The position numbers were made by a program, and so were the translations under genes. From JARFQW01 sp963842955 (GTDB lineage Bacteria > Pseudomonadota > Gammaproteobacteria > Steroidobacterales > XN24), in contig CAWJIJ010000002.1 in NCBI GenBank assembly GCA_963842955.1, positions 248,001 through 312,000 of the forward strand: a DNA stretch of 64,000 bases. Reading direction: 5' to 3'. The notes under the pieces are model-generated. The model ran no database searches. It had not been told where the DNA came from and saw nothing but the letters and a program-made list of their open reading frames with translations. Numbering within the stretch: the stretch's first letter is position 1; every line of letters starts with the position of its first letter. Below, in pieces: positions 8,540-16,654 of this stretch.

Positions 8540-8891
8540 CCTCGGACCGTGAGAGTCCCGCCTTGATCCTGCCGATCAATTCATCGATCTGCGCAGCGGG
8601 CGGCTCGCCGGCGTGGGTTGTCAGAACGGTTCCCTTCGTATCCGGCAGAGGTACCGTCGCGGTGTTCTTCTCCAGGCCCCGCCGACCGTGCCTTCCTCAT
8701 CCAGCACGACGTTGCTCCACGCAAACCCCTTCTTGCTGGAGTCCGCGCGGCCGCTCACGACGACGCCGGTCCCGAACAAGGCGTCGGACTGGCCGATGAT
8801 CGTTGTGGTCTTGTAAGCGTCTTCGGGGAAACCCGTGGCCGAGGATCAAAAGAAATAACGCTGCGGCGCTCAGACGGGCGATGCGGTACAT
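8540..8891 (-). pseudogene. Small exported protein of unknown function, two frameshifts
   Basis: The ATG at 8891 has an excellent ribosome-binding site (GGAGGGG, 7 bases away) and begins a signal peptide, MYRIARLSAAALFLLILG. Removing one base from the G run at 8825-8828 (C on the coding strand) joins this to EDAYKTTTIIGQSDALFGTG. Adding one base to the C run at 8677-8680 joins that to LEKNTATVPLPDTKGTVLTT and on to AQIDELIGRIKAGLSR. The C-terminal end is uncertain and the lower coordinate is an estimate. No family is recognised. The plus-strand frames over this stretch show no convincing protein. Confidence 0.4.
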
Positions 8892-8986
8892 GGCGTTTCC
8901 CCTCCGGACCGGCGGGTAGCCTGATGGCCGGTGCCGGCGAACACTGGCAATATGTGCAGCCTATGCCGTTCCTGCCGGTGAGTCCC

Positions 8987-9436
8987 ATGGCGGAAATAAC
9001 CACGGCCTGGCTGCACTTCCTGGCCATGATGACGCTCCTGGCCGCCCTCGCGGCAGAGCACTTGTTGTTCAGACCGCCCCTCGACCAGCAGGCCGCCCGG
9101 CGCCTGATCCGTCTGGACCTGGTCTACGGCCTGTCCGCGCTCGTGGTCCTGGTGACGGGCATTCTGCGGGTCCTGTACTTCGGCATGGGGCCGGCATTCT
9201 ATTTTTCGAATCCGGTATTTCATGCGAAGTTCGGGCTGTTTCTCGCCTTGGTTCTTGTCTCGGTGTATCCCACGATGCAGTTCCTGGGCTGGCGGCGAGC
9301 CCTTCGCCAGGGCCAGCCGCCCGAGGTCTCCGTGAACCGGGCCCGGAGTCTTGTCTTCGCGATCCGCGTCGAGTTGTTCCTGGTGCTGCTGTTGCCCCTG
9401 CTCGCCGTTCTGATGGCGAGAGGCTACGGGCTCTAG
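8987..9436 (+). CDS. DUF2214 family membrane protein
   Basis: The protein has about 149 residues and four hydrophobic segments: WLHFLAMMTLLAALAAEHLL, LVYGLSALVVLVTGILRVLY, FGLFLALVLVSVYPTMQFLG and ELFLVLLLPLLAVLMARGYG. The motifs HAKFGLFLAL and VYPTMQFLGWRR are typical of DUF2214 inner-membrane proteins. The start at 8987 (MAEITTAWLHF) is chosen by alignment logic; an in-frame ATG at 8963 would add eight residues. The function is unknown. Confidence 0.82.
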   Translation: MAEITTAWLHFLAMMTLLAALAAEHLLFRPPLDQQAARRLIRLDLVYGLSALVVLVTGILRVLYFGMGPAFYFSNPVFHAKFGLFLALVLVSVYPTMQFLGWRRALRQGQPPEVSVNRARSLVFAIRVELFLVLLLPLLAVLMARGYGL

Positions 9437-9439
9437 CGG

Positions 9440-9934
9440 ATGGCCGGCCTGGACGGGCGTCGATCCGCCACCCTGGATGCCGGCCGTTCAGGTGCCGTCT
9501 TCGCCTACGGGACGCTGATGTTTGCGGAGGTGGTGGCCGCTGTGACGGGCCTGGCCATCGCCGGACGTTCTGGGCGCATCGACGGTTATGCCCGTTTCCG
9601 GGTCCGCGGCGCGGTCTACCCGGGGATCCGGCCCTGGGCCGGCGGCTGCGTCCACGGCGTGCTCTATCCCGAGGTGAGTGCACGGTCGCTACGCCTGCTG
9701 GACCTGTTCGAGGGGGACCTCTACCGGCGCCAGGTGATTTCCGTGTGGACCGGCGATGGCGATGAAAAACGGGCCCACGCATGGGTCGTTCGGCCTTCCC
9801 AGTGCAGGCGCCTGTCCGATCGGGGCTGGGAGCCTGAACTGTTTCGGCGGCGGCACCTGCGTCGTTACCTCGGCCGAATCGGCCGTTTTCCTGCCCGGGC
9901 GGCGGCCCGCCGGCCCCTGTGGAGTCCTGGCTGA
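9440..9934 (+). CDS. Gamma-glutamylcyclotransferase (AIG2-like) family protein
   Basis: The GGCT fold is recognised from VFAYGTLMFAEVV (the YGTL substrate-binding loop), GVLYPEVSARSLRLLDLFEG with the catalytic-region Glu in LFEGD, and YRRQVISVWTGDG. The length of 164 residues fits the AIG2-like branch. These enzymes release 5-oxoproline from gamma-glutamyl amines; the exact substrate is unknown. The C-terminal tail (ARAAARRPLW) is basic and low-complexity. It starts 3 bases after the DUF2214 gene, so it is probably in the same operon. Confidence 0.85.
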   Translation: MAGLDGRRSATLDAGRSGAVFAYGTLMFAEVVAAVTGLAIAGRSGRIDGYARFRVRGAVYPGIRPWAGGCVHGVLYPEVSARSLRLLDLFEGDLYRRQVISVWTGDGDEKRAHAWVVRPSQCRRLSDRGWEPELFRRRHLRRYLGRIGRFPARAAARRPLWSPG

Positions 9935-10069
9935 GGAGCGCATTCTCCCGGTACGCACAACATGCGGATGCCGGCCGCCGGCGGCGCTCCCTGCCCCAGG
10001 GTCAGGGGGATGCCGGGGCTGGCCGTTGCTGATCCACGGCGTGGCGGCTAGGCTGCGTGTTCCCGGGTA

Positions 10070-10291
10070 TTGGGCAATCGATTGGGCAAGCTGCTTATCA
10101 TGGCCGGGGTTCTGCTACTCGTTGCGGGACTCCTCCTCCAGGTCTGGCCGGGGGCGCTCAGCTGGTTCGGCAGGCTCCCGGGGGACATTCGGATCGAACG
10201 CGAGAACGGGGTTCTGCTGATCCCGCTGACGTCGATGATCATCGTCAGCCTTGTCCTGTCAGTCGTCGTCAATCTGCTACTGCGCCGCTAA
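10070..10291 (+). CDS. DUF2905 family small membrane protein
   Basis: The two-helix protein has LLIMAGVLLLVAGLLLQVWP, the family signature FGRLPGDIRIERENG, and a second helix SMIIVSLVLSVVVNLLLRR. The start is uncertain: TTG at 10070 or TTG at 10082 would give 73 or 69 residues, and no ATG precedes the first helix. The function of DUF2905 proteins is unknown. The next gene's ribosome-binding site overlaps the stop. Confidence 0.8.
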   Translation: MGNRLGKLLIMAGVLLLVAGLLLQVWPGALSWFGRLPGDIRIERENGVLLIPLTSMIIVSLVLSVVVNLLLRR

Positions 10292-10301
10292 GGAGTTCGT
10301 T

Positions 10302-10793
10302 TTGCTACGCCGCACCACCCTGTGCTTATTTGCCCTTGCTCTTTCGGCCTGCGGAGCCCCCATGGACGAGAGCGGGCTGACCTCCGAATTGCTGGAGACG
10401 GACCGGGCTTTTGCGGCGCGCTCCGTCGAGGCCGGAGCGGCGCAAGCGTTTGAAGAATTCCTGGCCGAAGAGGCACTGCAGCTGCCGGACGACCGCCAGC
10501 CCGTGACCGGACGCGACGCGATCGTCGCCGGGCTGGAAGACGCAGGCGATGGCTGGGTCCTGGATTGGGAGCCGCGCGCCGCCCACCTGGGTGGCGGCGG
10601 CAGCATGGGCTGGACCTGGGGCGAGTGGGTGCTGCGGCCCGCCGAGGCGGACGATTCCGAGCCCCGCTACGGCAAGTATCTGAATGTCTGGCGGCGAGGC
10701 CGGGATGGCCGATGGCAGGTGGTCGTGGATATGGGCAACGATTCTCCGCCACCCGAGACCGAAGACCCGCCGGCTGACGGGGAGACCGGCTGA
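10302..10793 (+). CDS. Lipoprotein with NTF2-like (DUF4440-type) domain
   Basis: A TTG start at 10302 is set by the AGGAG at 10291-10295 and gives a lipoprotein signal MLRRTTLCLFALALSACG with the lipobox LSAC. The mature part resembles DUF4440/SnoaL-like proteins: LLETDRAFAARSVEAGAAQA, then EEALQLPDDRQPVTGRDAIV, WEPRAAHLGGGGSMGWTWGE and KYLNVWRRGRDGRWQVVVDM. It is predicted to sit in the inner leaflet of the outer membrane or in the periplasm. The ligand is unknown. Confidence 0.82.
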   Translation: MLRRTTLCLFALALSACGAPMDESGLTSELLETDRAFAARSVEAGAAQAFEEFLAEEALQLPDDRQPVTGRDAIVAGLEDAGDGWVLDWEPRAAHLGGGGSMGWTWGEWVLRPAEADDSEPRYGKYLNVWRRGRDGRWQVVVDMGNDSPPPETEDPPADGETG

Positions 10794-10794
10794 G

Positions 10795-11316
10795 GTGGTG
10801 GACGCCGGCGCAGAAGGTGTCAGTGACGCCGATCTGACCCCGGTCTATGCGGAATTCGGCGCTGCCCTGCATGACGCCCAGGTCCTGGAATTCGGGCTCA
10901 TTCTGCTCATGGCCCTCGCCACCCGATACGACCAGGTGCACTTCCCGGAGGGTCCCAGGGAGTCCCTGTCGCCGGCCCGGGTCGGGAAAACCCTCGGGCA
11001 ACTGTTCTTTGCCGTGCGCGAAAAGGAATACTTCACGAAGGCCGAGAAGAAAATGATTTTCAAGGCCATCCGCAAGCGCAACGACCTGATCCATGGCTAC
11101 ATGGTGGACAAGGTCCACGAACTGCTGACACCGGACGGCCGGCAGTTTCTTCTCGAGGATATTCGCCGCACCCGCAAGACACTGCAGGACGCTGATCGTG
11201 TCAGCGCTTCGATGATCGACCGTTACCTGAAGGACTATGGCACCTCGCTGGACGAGGTGGAGGCCCATGCGCGGACCGCGATGCGCCATGAGATGGGGTC
11301 CGACGAGGCGGAGTAG
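10795..11316 (+). CDS. Hypothetical all-helical protein with a HEPN-like RN-x-x-x-H motif
   Basis: The protein of about 173 residues starts at a GTG that directly follows the lipoprotein stop. It is predicted to be helical, with ALHDAQVLEFGLILLMALAT, a KEYFTKAEKKMIFKAIRKRN stretch and the motif KRNDLIHGYM. The R-N-D-L-I-H element matches the Rx4-6H signature of HEPN nucleases, although this is also common in non-nuclease helical bundles. No partner nucleotidyltransferase or antitoxin is adjacent. The function is unassigned. Confidence 0.65.
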   Translation: MVDAGAEGVSDADLTPVYAEFGAALHDAQVLEFGLILLMALATRYDQVHFPEGPRESLSPARVGKTLGQLFFAVREKEYFTKAEKKMIFKAIRKRNDLIHGYMVDKVHELLTPDGRQFLLEDIRRTRKTLQDADRVSASMIDRYLKDYGTSLDEVEAHARTAMRHEMGSDEAE

Positions 11317-11394
11317 CCAGGGTCTGCGAAGGGCCCCGAGTGCCGCTGGGCCCACGGCTTTCACGCCTTCCACGGAACGTCATCAAGTCGGCGA

Positions 11395-11400
11395 TATAAT
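11395..11400 (+). promoter_or_regulatory. Possible -10 element upstream of tal
   Basis: A perfect TATAAT lies 48 bases before the tal ATG in otherwise GC-rich sequence. No good -35 hexamer is seen at 16-18 bases upstream, so this is an inference from the -10 match alone. Confidence 0.4.
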
Positions 11401-11447
11401 CACGGGATCCAGGCCCGAACCCAGCCTCGACCCGGAGACCCCCGATC

Positions 11448-12410
11448 ATGAACAAGCTGGCCCAGCTTCGCGAACTGACCACTGTTGTGGCCGATACCGG
11501 CGACATCGAGTCCATTCGCCAGTATCAGCCGGTAGATGCGACCACGAATCCGTCCCTGCTCTACAAGGCAGCCCAGGATCCGCAGTACCAGCACCTGGTA
11601 GAGGACGCCGTGGCGGCCGGAGATGGCCGGCTCGAGATCGCGCTGGACCAGCTGGCGGTGAATTTCGGCAAGGAAATCGTCGGCATCGTGCCAGGGCGGG
11701 TTTCCACGGAGGTGGATGCCCGCTTGTCATTCGACACCGAGGCCACCGTGGCCCGTGCCGAGGCCATCATGGAGCGATACGCCGCCGCCGGTATCGGCCC
11801 TGATCGCGTGTTGATCAAGATCGCCTCGACCTGGGAGGGCATTCGCGCCGCCGAACGCCTCGAGCAGCGCGGCATTCACTGCAATCTGACCCTGCTCTTC
11901 TCGTTCGCCCAGGCCGTCGCCTGTGCGGACGCGGGGGTTACGTTGATATCGCCGTTTGTCGGCCGAATTCTCGACTGGTACAAGGCCAGCGAAGGCGTTG
12001 ACGGTTATCCCGCTCCCGAAGACCCGGGGGTGCAGTCGGTGACCCGTATCTACAATTTCTACAAGCGTCACGGCTACGACACCGTGGTTATGGGTGCGAG
12101 TTTCCGGAACGTCGGTGAGATCCTCGAACTGGCGGGCTGCGATCTCCTGACGATTTCTCCAGGCCTCATGGCTGAACTCGAAGCGGCGGAAGGGGATGTG
12201 CCGCGCAAGCTGTCGGCGGACAAGGCCGAGGCGCTGGGCGAGGATCGCGTCAGTTTCGGCGAAGCAGATTTTCGGTGGGAACTCAACGAGGACGCCATGG
12301 CCACCGAGAAGCTGGCCGATGGGATCCGCAACTTCACCCGGGATACCGAAAAGCTCGAGGCCCTGGTCGGCGACCAGGAATTCCGGACGCAGGCCGCCGC
12401 CGGGGGCTGA
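11448..12410 (+). CDS. tal: Transaldolase (TalB type)
   Basis: This enzyme transfers a dihydroxyacetone unit between sedoheptulose 7-phosphate and glyceraldehyde 3-phosphate in the pentose phosphate pathway. It has 320 residues, the TalB length. Visible features are VDATTNPSLLYKAAQ, the Schiff-base lysine region RVLIKIASTWEGIRAAERLE, and GASFRNVGEILELAGCDLLT with the phosphate-binding Ser and Arg. A GGAG ribosome-binding site lies 9 bases before the ATG. No other pentose-phosphate gene is adjacent. Confidence 0.96.
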   Translation: MNKLAQLRELTTVVADTGDIESIRQYQPVDATTNPSLLYKAAQDPQYQHLVEDAVAAGDGRLEIALDQLAVNFGKEIVGIVPGRVSTEVDARLSFDTEATVARAEAIMERYAAAGIGPDRVLIKIASTWEGIRAAERLEQRGIHCNLTLLFSFAQAVACADAGVTLISPFVGRILDWYKASEGVDGYPAPEDPGVQSVTRIYNFYKRHGYDTVVMGASFRNVGEILELAGCDLLTISPGLMAELEAAEGDVPRKLSADKAEALGEDRVSFGEADFRWELNEDAMATEKLADGIRNFTRDTEKLEALVGDQEFRTQAAAGG

Positions 12411-12417
12411 GACGGCC

Positions 12418-13914
12418 GTGACCGCCGCGTTTCTTGCCCGGGCTCTCGCGGCGCTGGACGCCGGTGACCTGGAAACGGCCCGCGGCGCCATCGGGCCCGC
12501 CCTGGCGGCGGCTCCGGATGACCCGCCCACGCTCCACGCGGCCGGCCGCCTTGCGCTCGCATTGCGCCGTCCGGCCGATGCCGTAGAGCTGCTGGAACGT
12601 GCCACGCCGCGGCTGGACCGTGCGGCCGCATGGAGCGACCTGGGCCGCGCTCTGAACAACCTGCGTCGCCTGCCGGAAGCGGAGGCGGCTTTTCGCCGCG
12701 CCCTGGAACTCGACCCGGCCGACGCCGAACTACACGACCGCCTGGGCCACGTGCTGCGAAGCCGGGACCGTATTGACGAAGCGCTGGAAACCTTTCGCGA
12801 GGCGACCTTGCTGGACCCCGGACTGGCGCGGGCGTGGCGCAACCTGGGGGCTACGCTCCTTGCCGCCGACCAGCCAGCGGACGCCCGCCAGGCCCTGACG
12901 CAAGCGCGGGAACTCGACCCCGGCGATGTGCGTGTTCGTGAGTTCCTGGCGGCCTCGGCGCACCGCGCCGGCGATCTGATCACGGCGATCGCGGAATATC
13001 GGGAGTTGCTCGGGGAGTGTCCGGATCTGGCCGACGCCTGGGCCAACCTCGGCATGGCGCTCCAGGATGCGGGGGACCTGGACGGGGCTGTTGCGGCCTA
13101 TCAGGAGGCCCTGGCCCGGCAGCCGGCTGATACGGTCACCGGGAACCGGCTCACCGATGCCCTGATCGCTGCCGGCCGTCCCCGTGAGGCCATGGCCTGC
13201 GCAGACCGCTGCCTGCAGGCCGATCCGGGTAATCCGGGCGCCATCGCGGCACGCGCGGTTGCCCTCGTCGACCTGGGCCGCTTGCCGGAAGCCAGCGATC
13301 TTCTGGCCCTGGACCAGGTCGTGCGGGCGGTGCCTCTGCCAGTACCCCGGGGATATGCCAGCCTTGCCGATTTCAACTGCGATCTCGCGGATTTCGTGGC
13401 CCGCCATCCGTCCCGGCGCTACGAGCCCGTCGGCCACGCAACTCGCAAGGGCAGCCACACGCGGGATCTCCTGGGCGTGGATCCGGGCCCGGTCGGCCTG
13501 CTGGCCGACGCGATCCGCACCGCGGTGAGCGAATACGCCGACGTCGTCGCCGTCCCGGCGGGACATCCGTTTCCCGGGCCCAGGCCAGCCGAACACCGCC
13601 TCGTCATCTGGGCGGTCATCATGGAGAAGTTCGGCCACCAGCTGCCCCATATTCATCCAGCCGCCTGGCTCTCGGGCGTCTACTACGCCGAGCTGCCCGA
13701 AGACGTGGTCGCCGGGGACGGGCACGAGGGCTGGATCGAGTTCGGCCAGCCGCCGGACGAGCTCGCCCACGGGGGGCCCCACCCGGTAAAACTATTTCGG
13801 CCCGCCGAGGGCACGCTCTTCCTGTTTCCCTCCTACCTCTACCATCGAACCGTGCCTTTCTCGGCGGGCCGCCGCCGGATCAGCCTGGCGGTAGACATAC
13901 TGCGTCGCGCCTGA
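12418..13914 (+). CDS. TPR protein with C-terminal 2OG-Fe(II) oxygenase domain
   Basis: The protein has about 498 residues from the GTG at 12418, 7 bases after tal. The N-terminal two thirds are tetratricopeptide repeats (for example AEAAFRRALELDPADAELHD and DLADAWANLGMALQDAGDLD). The C-terminal part, from about residue 330, is a putative 2OG-Fe(II) oxygenase: HQLPHIHPAAWLSGVYYAEL, GWIEFGQPP, and GTLFLFPSYLYHRTVPFS with a final RRRISLAVDI. The His in HPAAW and the His in YLYHRT are the likely iron ligands and the Arg binds 2-oxoglutarate. TPRs probably recruit a protein or peptide substrate. Confidence 0.85.
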   Translation: MTAAFLARALAALDAGDLETARGAIGPALAAAPDDPPTLHAAGRLALALRRPADAVELLERATPRLDRAAAWSDLGRALNNLRRLPEAEAAFRRALELDPADAELHDRLGHVLRSRDRIDEALETFREATLLDPGLARAWRNLGATLLAADQPADARQALTQARELDPGDVRVREFLAASAHRAGDLITAIAEYRELLGECPDLADAWANLGMALQDAGDLDGAVAAYQEALARQPADTVTGNRLTDALIAAGRPREAMACADRCLQADPGNPGAIAARAVALVDLGRLPEASDLLALDQVVRAVPLPVPRGYASLADFNCDLADFVARHPSRRYEPVGHATRKGSHTRDLLGVDPGPVGLLADAIRTAVSEYADVVAVPAGHPFPGPRPAEHRLVIWAVIMEKFGHQLPHIHPAAWLSGVYYAELPEDVVAGDGHEGWIEFGQPPDELAHGGPHPVKLFRPAEGTLFLFPSYLYHRTVPFSAGRRRISLAVDILRRA

Positions 13915-13917
13915 TAC

Positions 13918-14625
13918 GTGCCGGAGATCCGCATTCTTCACTTGCTCGAGGGTGCTCGCCGGGCGGCGGGGCTCACCGTCGTGATCGATGTATTCCGGGC
14001 ATTCAGCGTGGCTCCGCTGGCCATCGCCGCGGGGGCGGTCAGGATTCATCCGGTTGCTTCGCCCGAGGATGCGCTCTCCGTCCGGGACCGGCATCCGGAC
14101 TGGCTGCTCATGGGGGAACGGGACGGCCGGCCGCTGCCGGGTTTCGATTTCGGCAACTCGCCCGCCGACATCATGACGGCCGATCTGACCGGACGGATTC
14201 TGGTGCAGCGAACGAGCGCGGGTGTCCAGGGCCTGCTGGCCGCCGGAGAGAGCGCGGCCGCAACGGGTGTGATCACCGGCAGTTTCGTGAACGCGCGGGC
14301 CGTTGTGGACTACGTGCGAGAGTTGAATTCCCCCGTGGTCAGTCTCGTCGCCATGGGTTGGAACGCCGCGGAACGCACCCTCGATGACGTGCTGTGTGCC
14401 GAGTACCTTGCGGCAGGGATCCGGAGTGGGGTTCTTCCCGGTATCGACCCGATACGGAATCGTCTGCGGCGGGATCCGAGCGGTGCGAAGTTCTTTGATC
14501 CTGCCCGGCCCTGGTTCCGGACAGAGGACTTTGCCCTGTGCCTGGACGTTTCCTCCGTGCAGGCGGTTTTGCGCTTTCAAGCCGGCGGGGAAGACGGTCC
14601 GGCGCTGCTACCGTACTTGGCGTAG
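13918..14625 (+). CDS. comB: 2-phosphosulfolactate phosphatase (ComB) family
   Basis: The protein has 235 residues from a GTG start. Typical ComB features are TVVIDVFRAFSVAPLAIAAG (the D-x-x-R-A-x-[ST] motif), LLMGERDGRPLPGFDFGNSP, RTSAGVQGLLAAG and VVSLVAMGWNAAERTLDDVL with CAEYL. In methanogens and some bacteria ComB makes sulfolactate in coenzyme M synthesis. Here no comA, comC or sulfonate gene is close, so the physiological role is open. It lies 3 bases after the TPR-oxygenase gene. Confidence 0.85.
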   Translation: MPEIRILHLLEGARRAAGLTVVIDVFRAFSVAPLAIAAGAVRIHPVASPEDALSVRDRHPDWLLMGERDGRPLPGFDFGNSPADIMTADLTGRILVQRTSAGVQGLLAAGESAAATGVITGSFVNARAVVDYVRELNSPVVSLVAMGWNAAERTLDDVLCAEYLAAGIRSGVLPGIDPIRNRLRRDPSGAKFFDPARPWFRTEDFALCLDVSSVQAVLRFQAGGEDGPALLPYLA

Positions 14626-14644
14626 GGGTCTGTCTCTGCGCGGT

Positions 14645-16522
14645 TCAGCGCGGCTTCACGTCGCCAACGACCGGCTCCTCCGATGGGCCCGTTTCCTGGA
14701 TGGAATCAAGTAGTTCTTCTCGCCGGTCCAGTTCGGATTCCTCACCCGATTCGCCCGCCCCGGGGCGACCTTCGTCGATCGACTCCGACTCCCGGCCGAC
14801 GTTGAATACCCGGTCGGCCGCCGAAACGATCTTGGACAGCACGGCGTAGGCATAGTCGGAGTCGTTCATCAGGGACGAAGCCATCTCGCGGCTGATCTGG
14901 CCGGTCCGGATCAGCTCGTCGAGGCGACCGTTGGCAAGGATGTCGTCGCGAGCCATAGCCGTCTTCAGCGCCTCCAGACGCAGGATGGCGGTTTCCGCAT
15001 CCGCTTCCTCACGGATGCGGTGCAGCTCGCGCAGAAGAGAACCCAAATGCTCCCGTATCCGGTTGTACTCCTGCCGCATGGCCTCGTTTTCGTGACCGAT
15101 GTAACGGCCGATATTGCGCTTCAGCAGGCGCATGGCCTTGACGCTCTCGACCAGGTCACGGGCTGCACTGCGAAGGCTGTAAACCGCCTCCGCCTGGTTC
15201 GGGGTCATTGCCGATGTCGCCCGTGAAGCGAACTCCACGATCTCGCTGTAGATCCCCTTCATCCGTGTCCGATACAGCTCCTTCACGCTCACATGCTCGT
15301 AGTGACCGGCGGCCCGGACCACCTCCGCCATGGGCACGGTTCCGACGATGGCGGGTACGGGAAGCTGCAGGGACGCGGCAATCACCTCGGACGCGTTCGT
15401 TGCCAGGTGCCGGACCTCCTGGTCCAGGGCGACCACGGCGGCGTCGGGAATCTCCCGGGCTGCGCTGTTGAGAAACATGGCCTGCTCGACGCCGGCTTCC
15501 ATCGGCGTCTTGTCCAGTATCACACGCTCCAGGAAGCGCACCATCCAGCCAACGAGCGGCATAAAGACCAGAACGCCCAGCACATTGAACACCGTGTGGA
15601 ACAGGGCGAGCTTCAGGGTGTAGTCATCTTCGGCGATGCCAAACCAGCCGGCGGAGACATCCACGAGGGCCTTGATCGGTCCGATGAGCAGGATGGCGAT
15701 CAGGCCGGTGCCGAAATTGAAAATCATGTGAGCGCCCGCCAGCCGCCGTCCCGCAGCGTTGGCGTTCAGTGAGCCGAGGACGGCGGTAATGGTCGTGCCC
15801 ACGTTGGCGCCGATGGCCAGGGCGAGGCCATTGTCATAGGTGACCTGGCCGGTGGCCAGTGCCGCGATGGTGAGCATCAGCACCGCGTGGGAAGACTGCA
15901 TGACGACGGTCGCAACGATGCCGATGGAGGCGTAAAGGAGCAGCCCGGGCAGCCCGGCCACGGCGTACTGGGAGAGGTCGATGCTCTGGCTCAGGGTTTC
16001 GAAGCCGCCCTTCATGTTGGCGATCCCGAGGAACAGCAGGGACACACCGAACAGAATCTGGCCGCCAGCCTTCAGTTTCCGATCGGACTGGAAAATCAGC
16101 AGGATTCCGAAGACAAGCATGGGCAGCGCAAACTTGGCGATGTCCATCTTCACACCCACCGTCGCCATGAGCCATGCGCCGGTTGTGGTGCCAATGTTCG
16201 ACCCGAAGATGATCCCGATACCCTGGGCCAGGCTGATCAGGCCGGCGCTCATGAACGTAATCGTCAAAAGAGACACGAGGGAGCTGGACTGCATGAGGGT
16301 GGTGGTGACGAGGCCGAAGCCCAGGCTGCGTATCGGACCCTTTGTCGAGACATCGAGAATGCGCTCGAGAATCCCGCCCGTGAATGTCTGAAAACCTTCC
16401 TCCAGGGACAGCATCCCGAACATGAAGATCGCTACGCCCGCCGCGACCCGCATGAACTCGGGGCTGATCCAGAATCCCCAGCCGAGGATCAGCATGATGG
16501 CGGGAAGGAACAGTTTCTTCAT
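14645..16522 (-). CDS. Na+/phosphate symporter (NptA / PF02690 family) with PhoU-like tail
   Basis: The protein has 625 residues. The two inverted Na/Pi repeats each carry a QSS motif: TTTLMQSSSLVSLLTITFMS and ATVVMQSSHAVLMLTIAALA, with GSNIGTTTGAW and GANVGTTITAVLGS as the conserved glycine-rich partners. After about residue 340 a cytoplasmic helical domain (VEQAMFLNSAAREIPDAAVV onward) resembles PhoU. It is predicted to import phosphate with sodium across the inner membrane. The gene is divergent from ppk2, and both deal with phosphate, although no pho box was identified. Confidence 0.92.
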   Translation of the reverse strand: MKKLFLPAIMLILGWGFWISPEFMRVAAGVAIFMFGMLSLEEGFQTFTGGILERILDVSTKGPIRSLGFGLVTTTLMQSSSLVSLLTITFMSAGLISLAQGIGIIFGSNIGTTTGAWLMATVGVKMDIAKFALPMLVFGILLIFQSDRKLKAGGQILFGVSLLFLGIANMKGGFETLSQSIDLSQYAVAGLPGLLLYASIGIVATVVMQSSHAVLMLTIAALATGQVTYDNGLALAIGANVGTTITAVLGSLNANAAGRRLAGAHMIFNFGTGLIAILLIGPIKALVDVSAGWFGIAEDDYTLKLALFHTVFNVLGVLVFMPLVGWMVRFLERVILDKTPMEAGVEQAMFLNSAAREIPDAAVVALDQEVRHLATNASEVIAASLQLPVPAIVGTVPMAEVVRAAGHYEHVSVKELYRTRMKGIYSEIVEFASRATSAMTPNQAEAVYSLRSAARDLVESVKAMRLLKRNIGRYIGHENEAMRQEYNRIREHLGSLLRELHRIREEADAETAILRLEALKTAMARDDILANGRLDELIRTGQISREMASSLMNDSDYAYAVLSKIVSAADRVFNVGRESESIDEGRPGAGESGEESELDRREELLDSIQETGPSEEPVVGDVKPR

Positions 16523-16654
16523 CGCGGTTTCCAGGACTCAGGAGGCTGCTTACAGGTTCGCATCCCGCGCCCCTTGCGGCAAACTTGGGGTGTCGGCCCG
16601 GTTCGAGGCCGCTATAGTTGGCAAGGAATTGCAATAACGGCCGCGAGGAGCGAC

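Noticed and set aside
15887..16654. Plus-strand open frame ahead of ppk2
   Set aside because: It is antisense to the phosphate symporter, rich in Gly, His and Gln, and has no family features.
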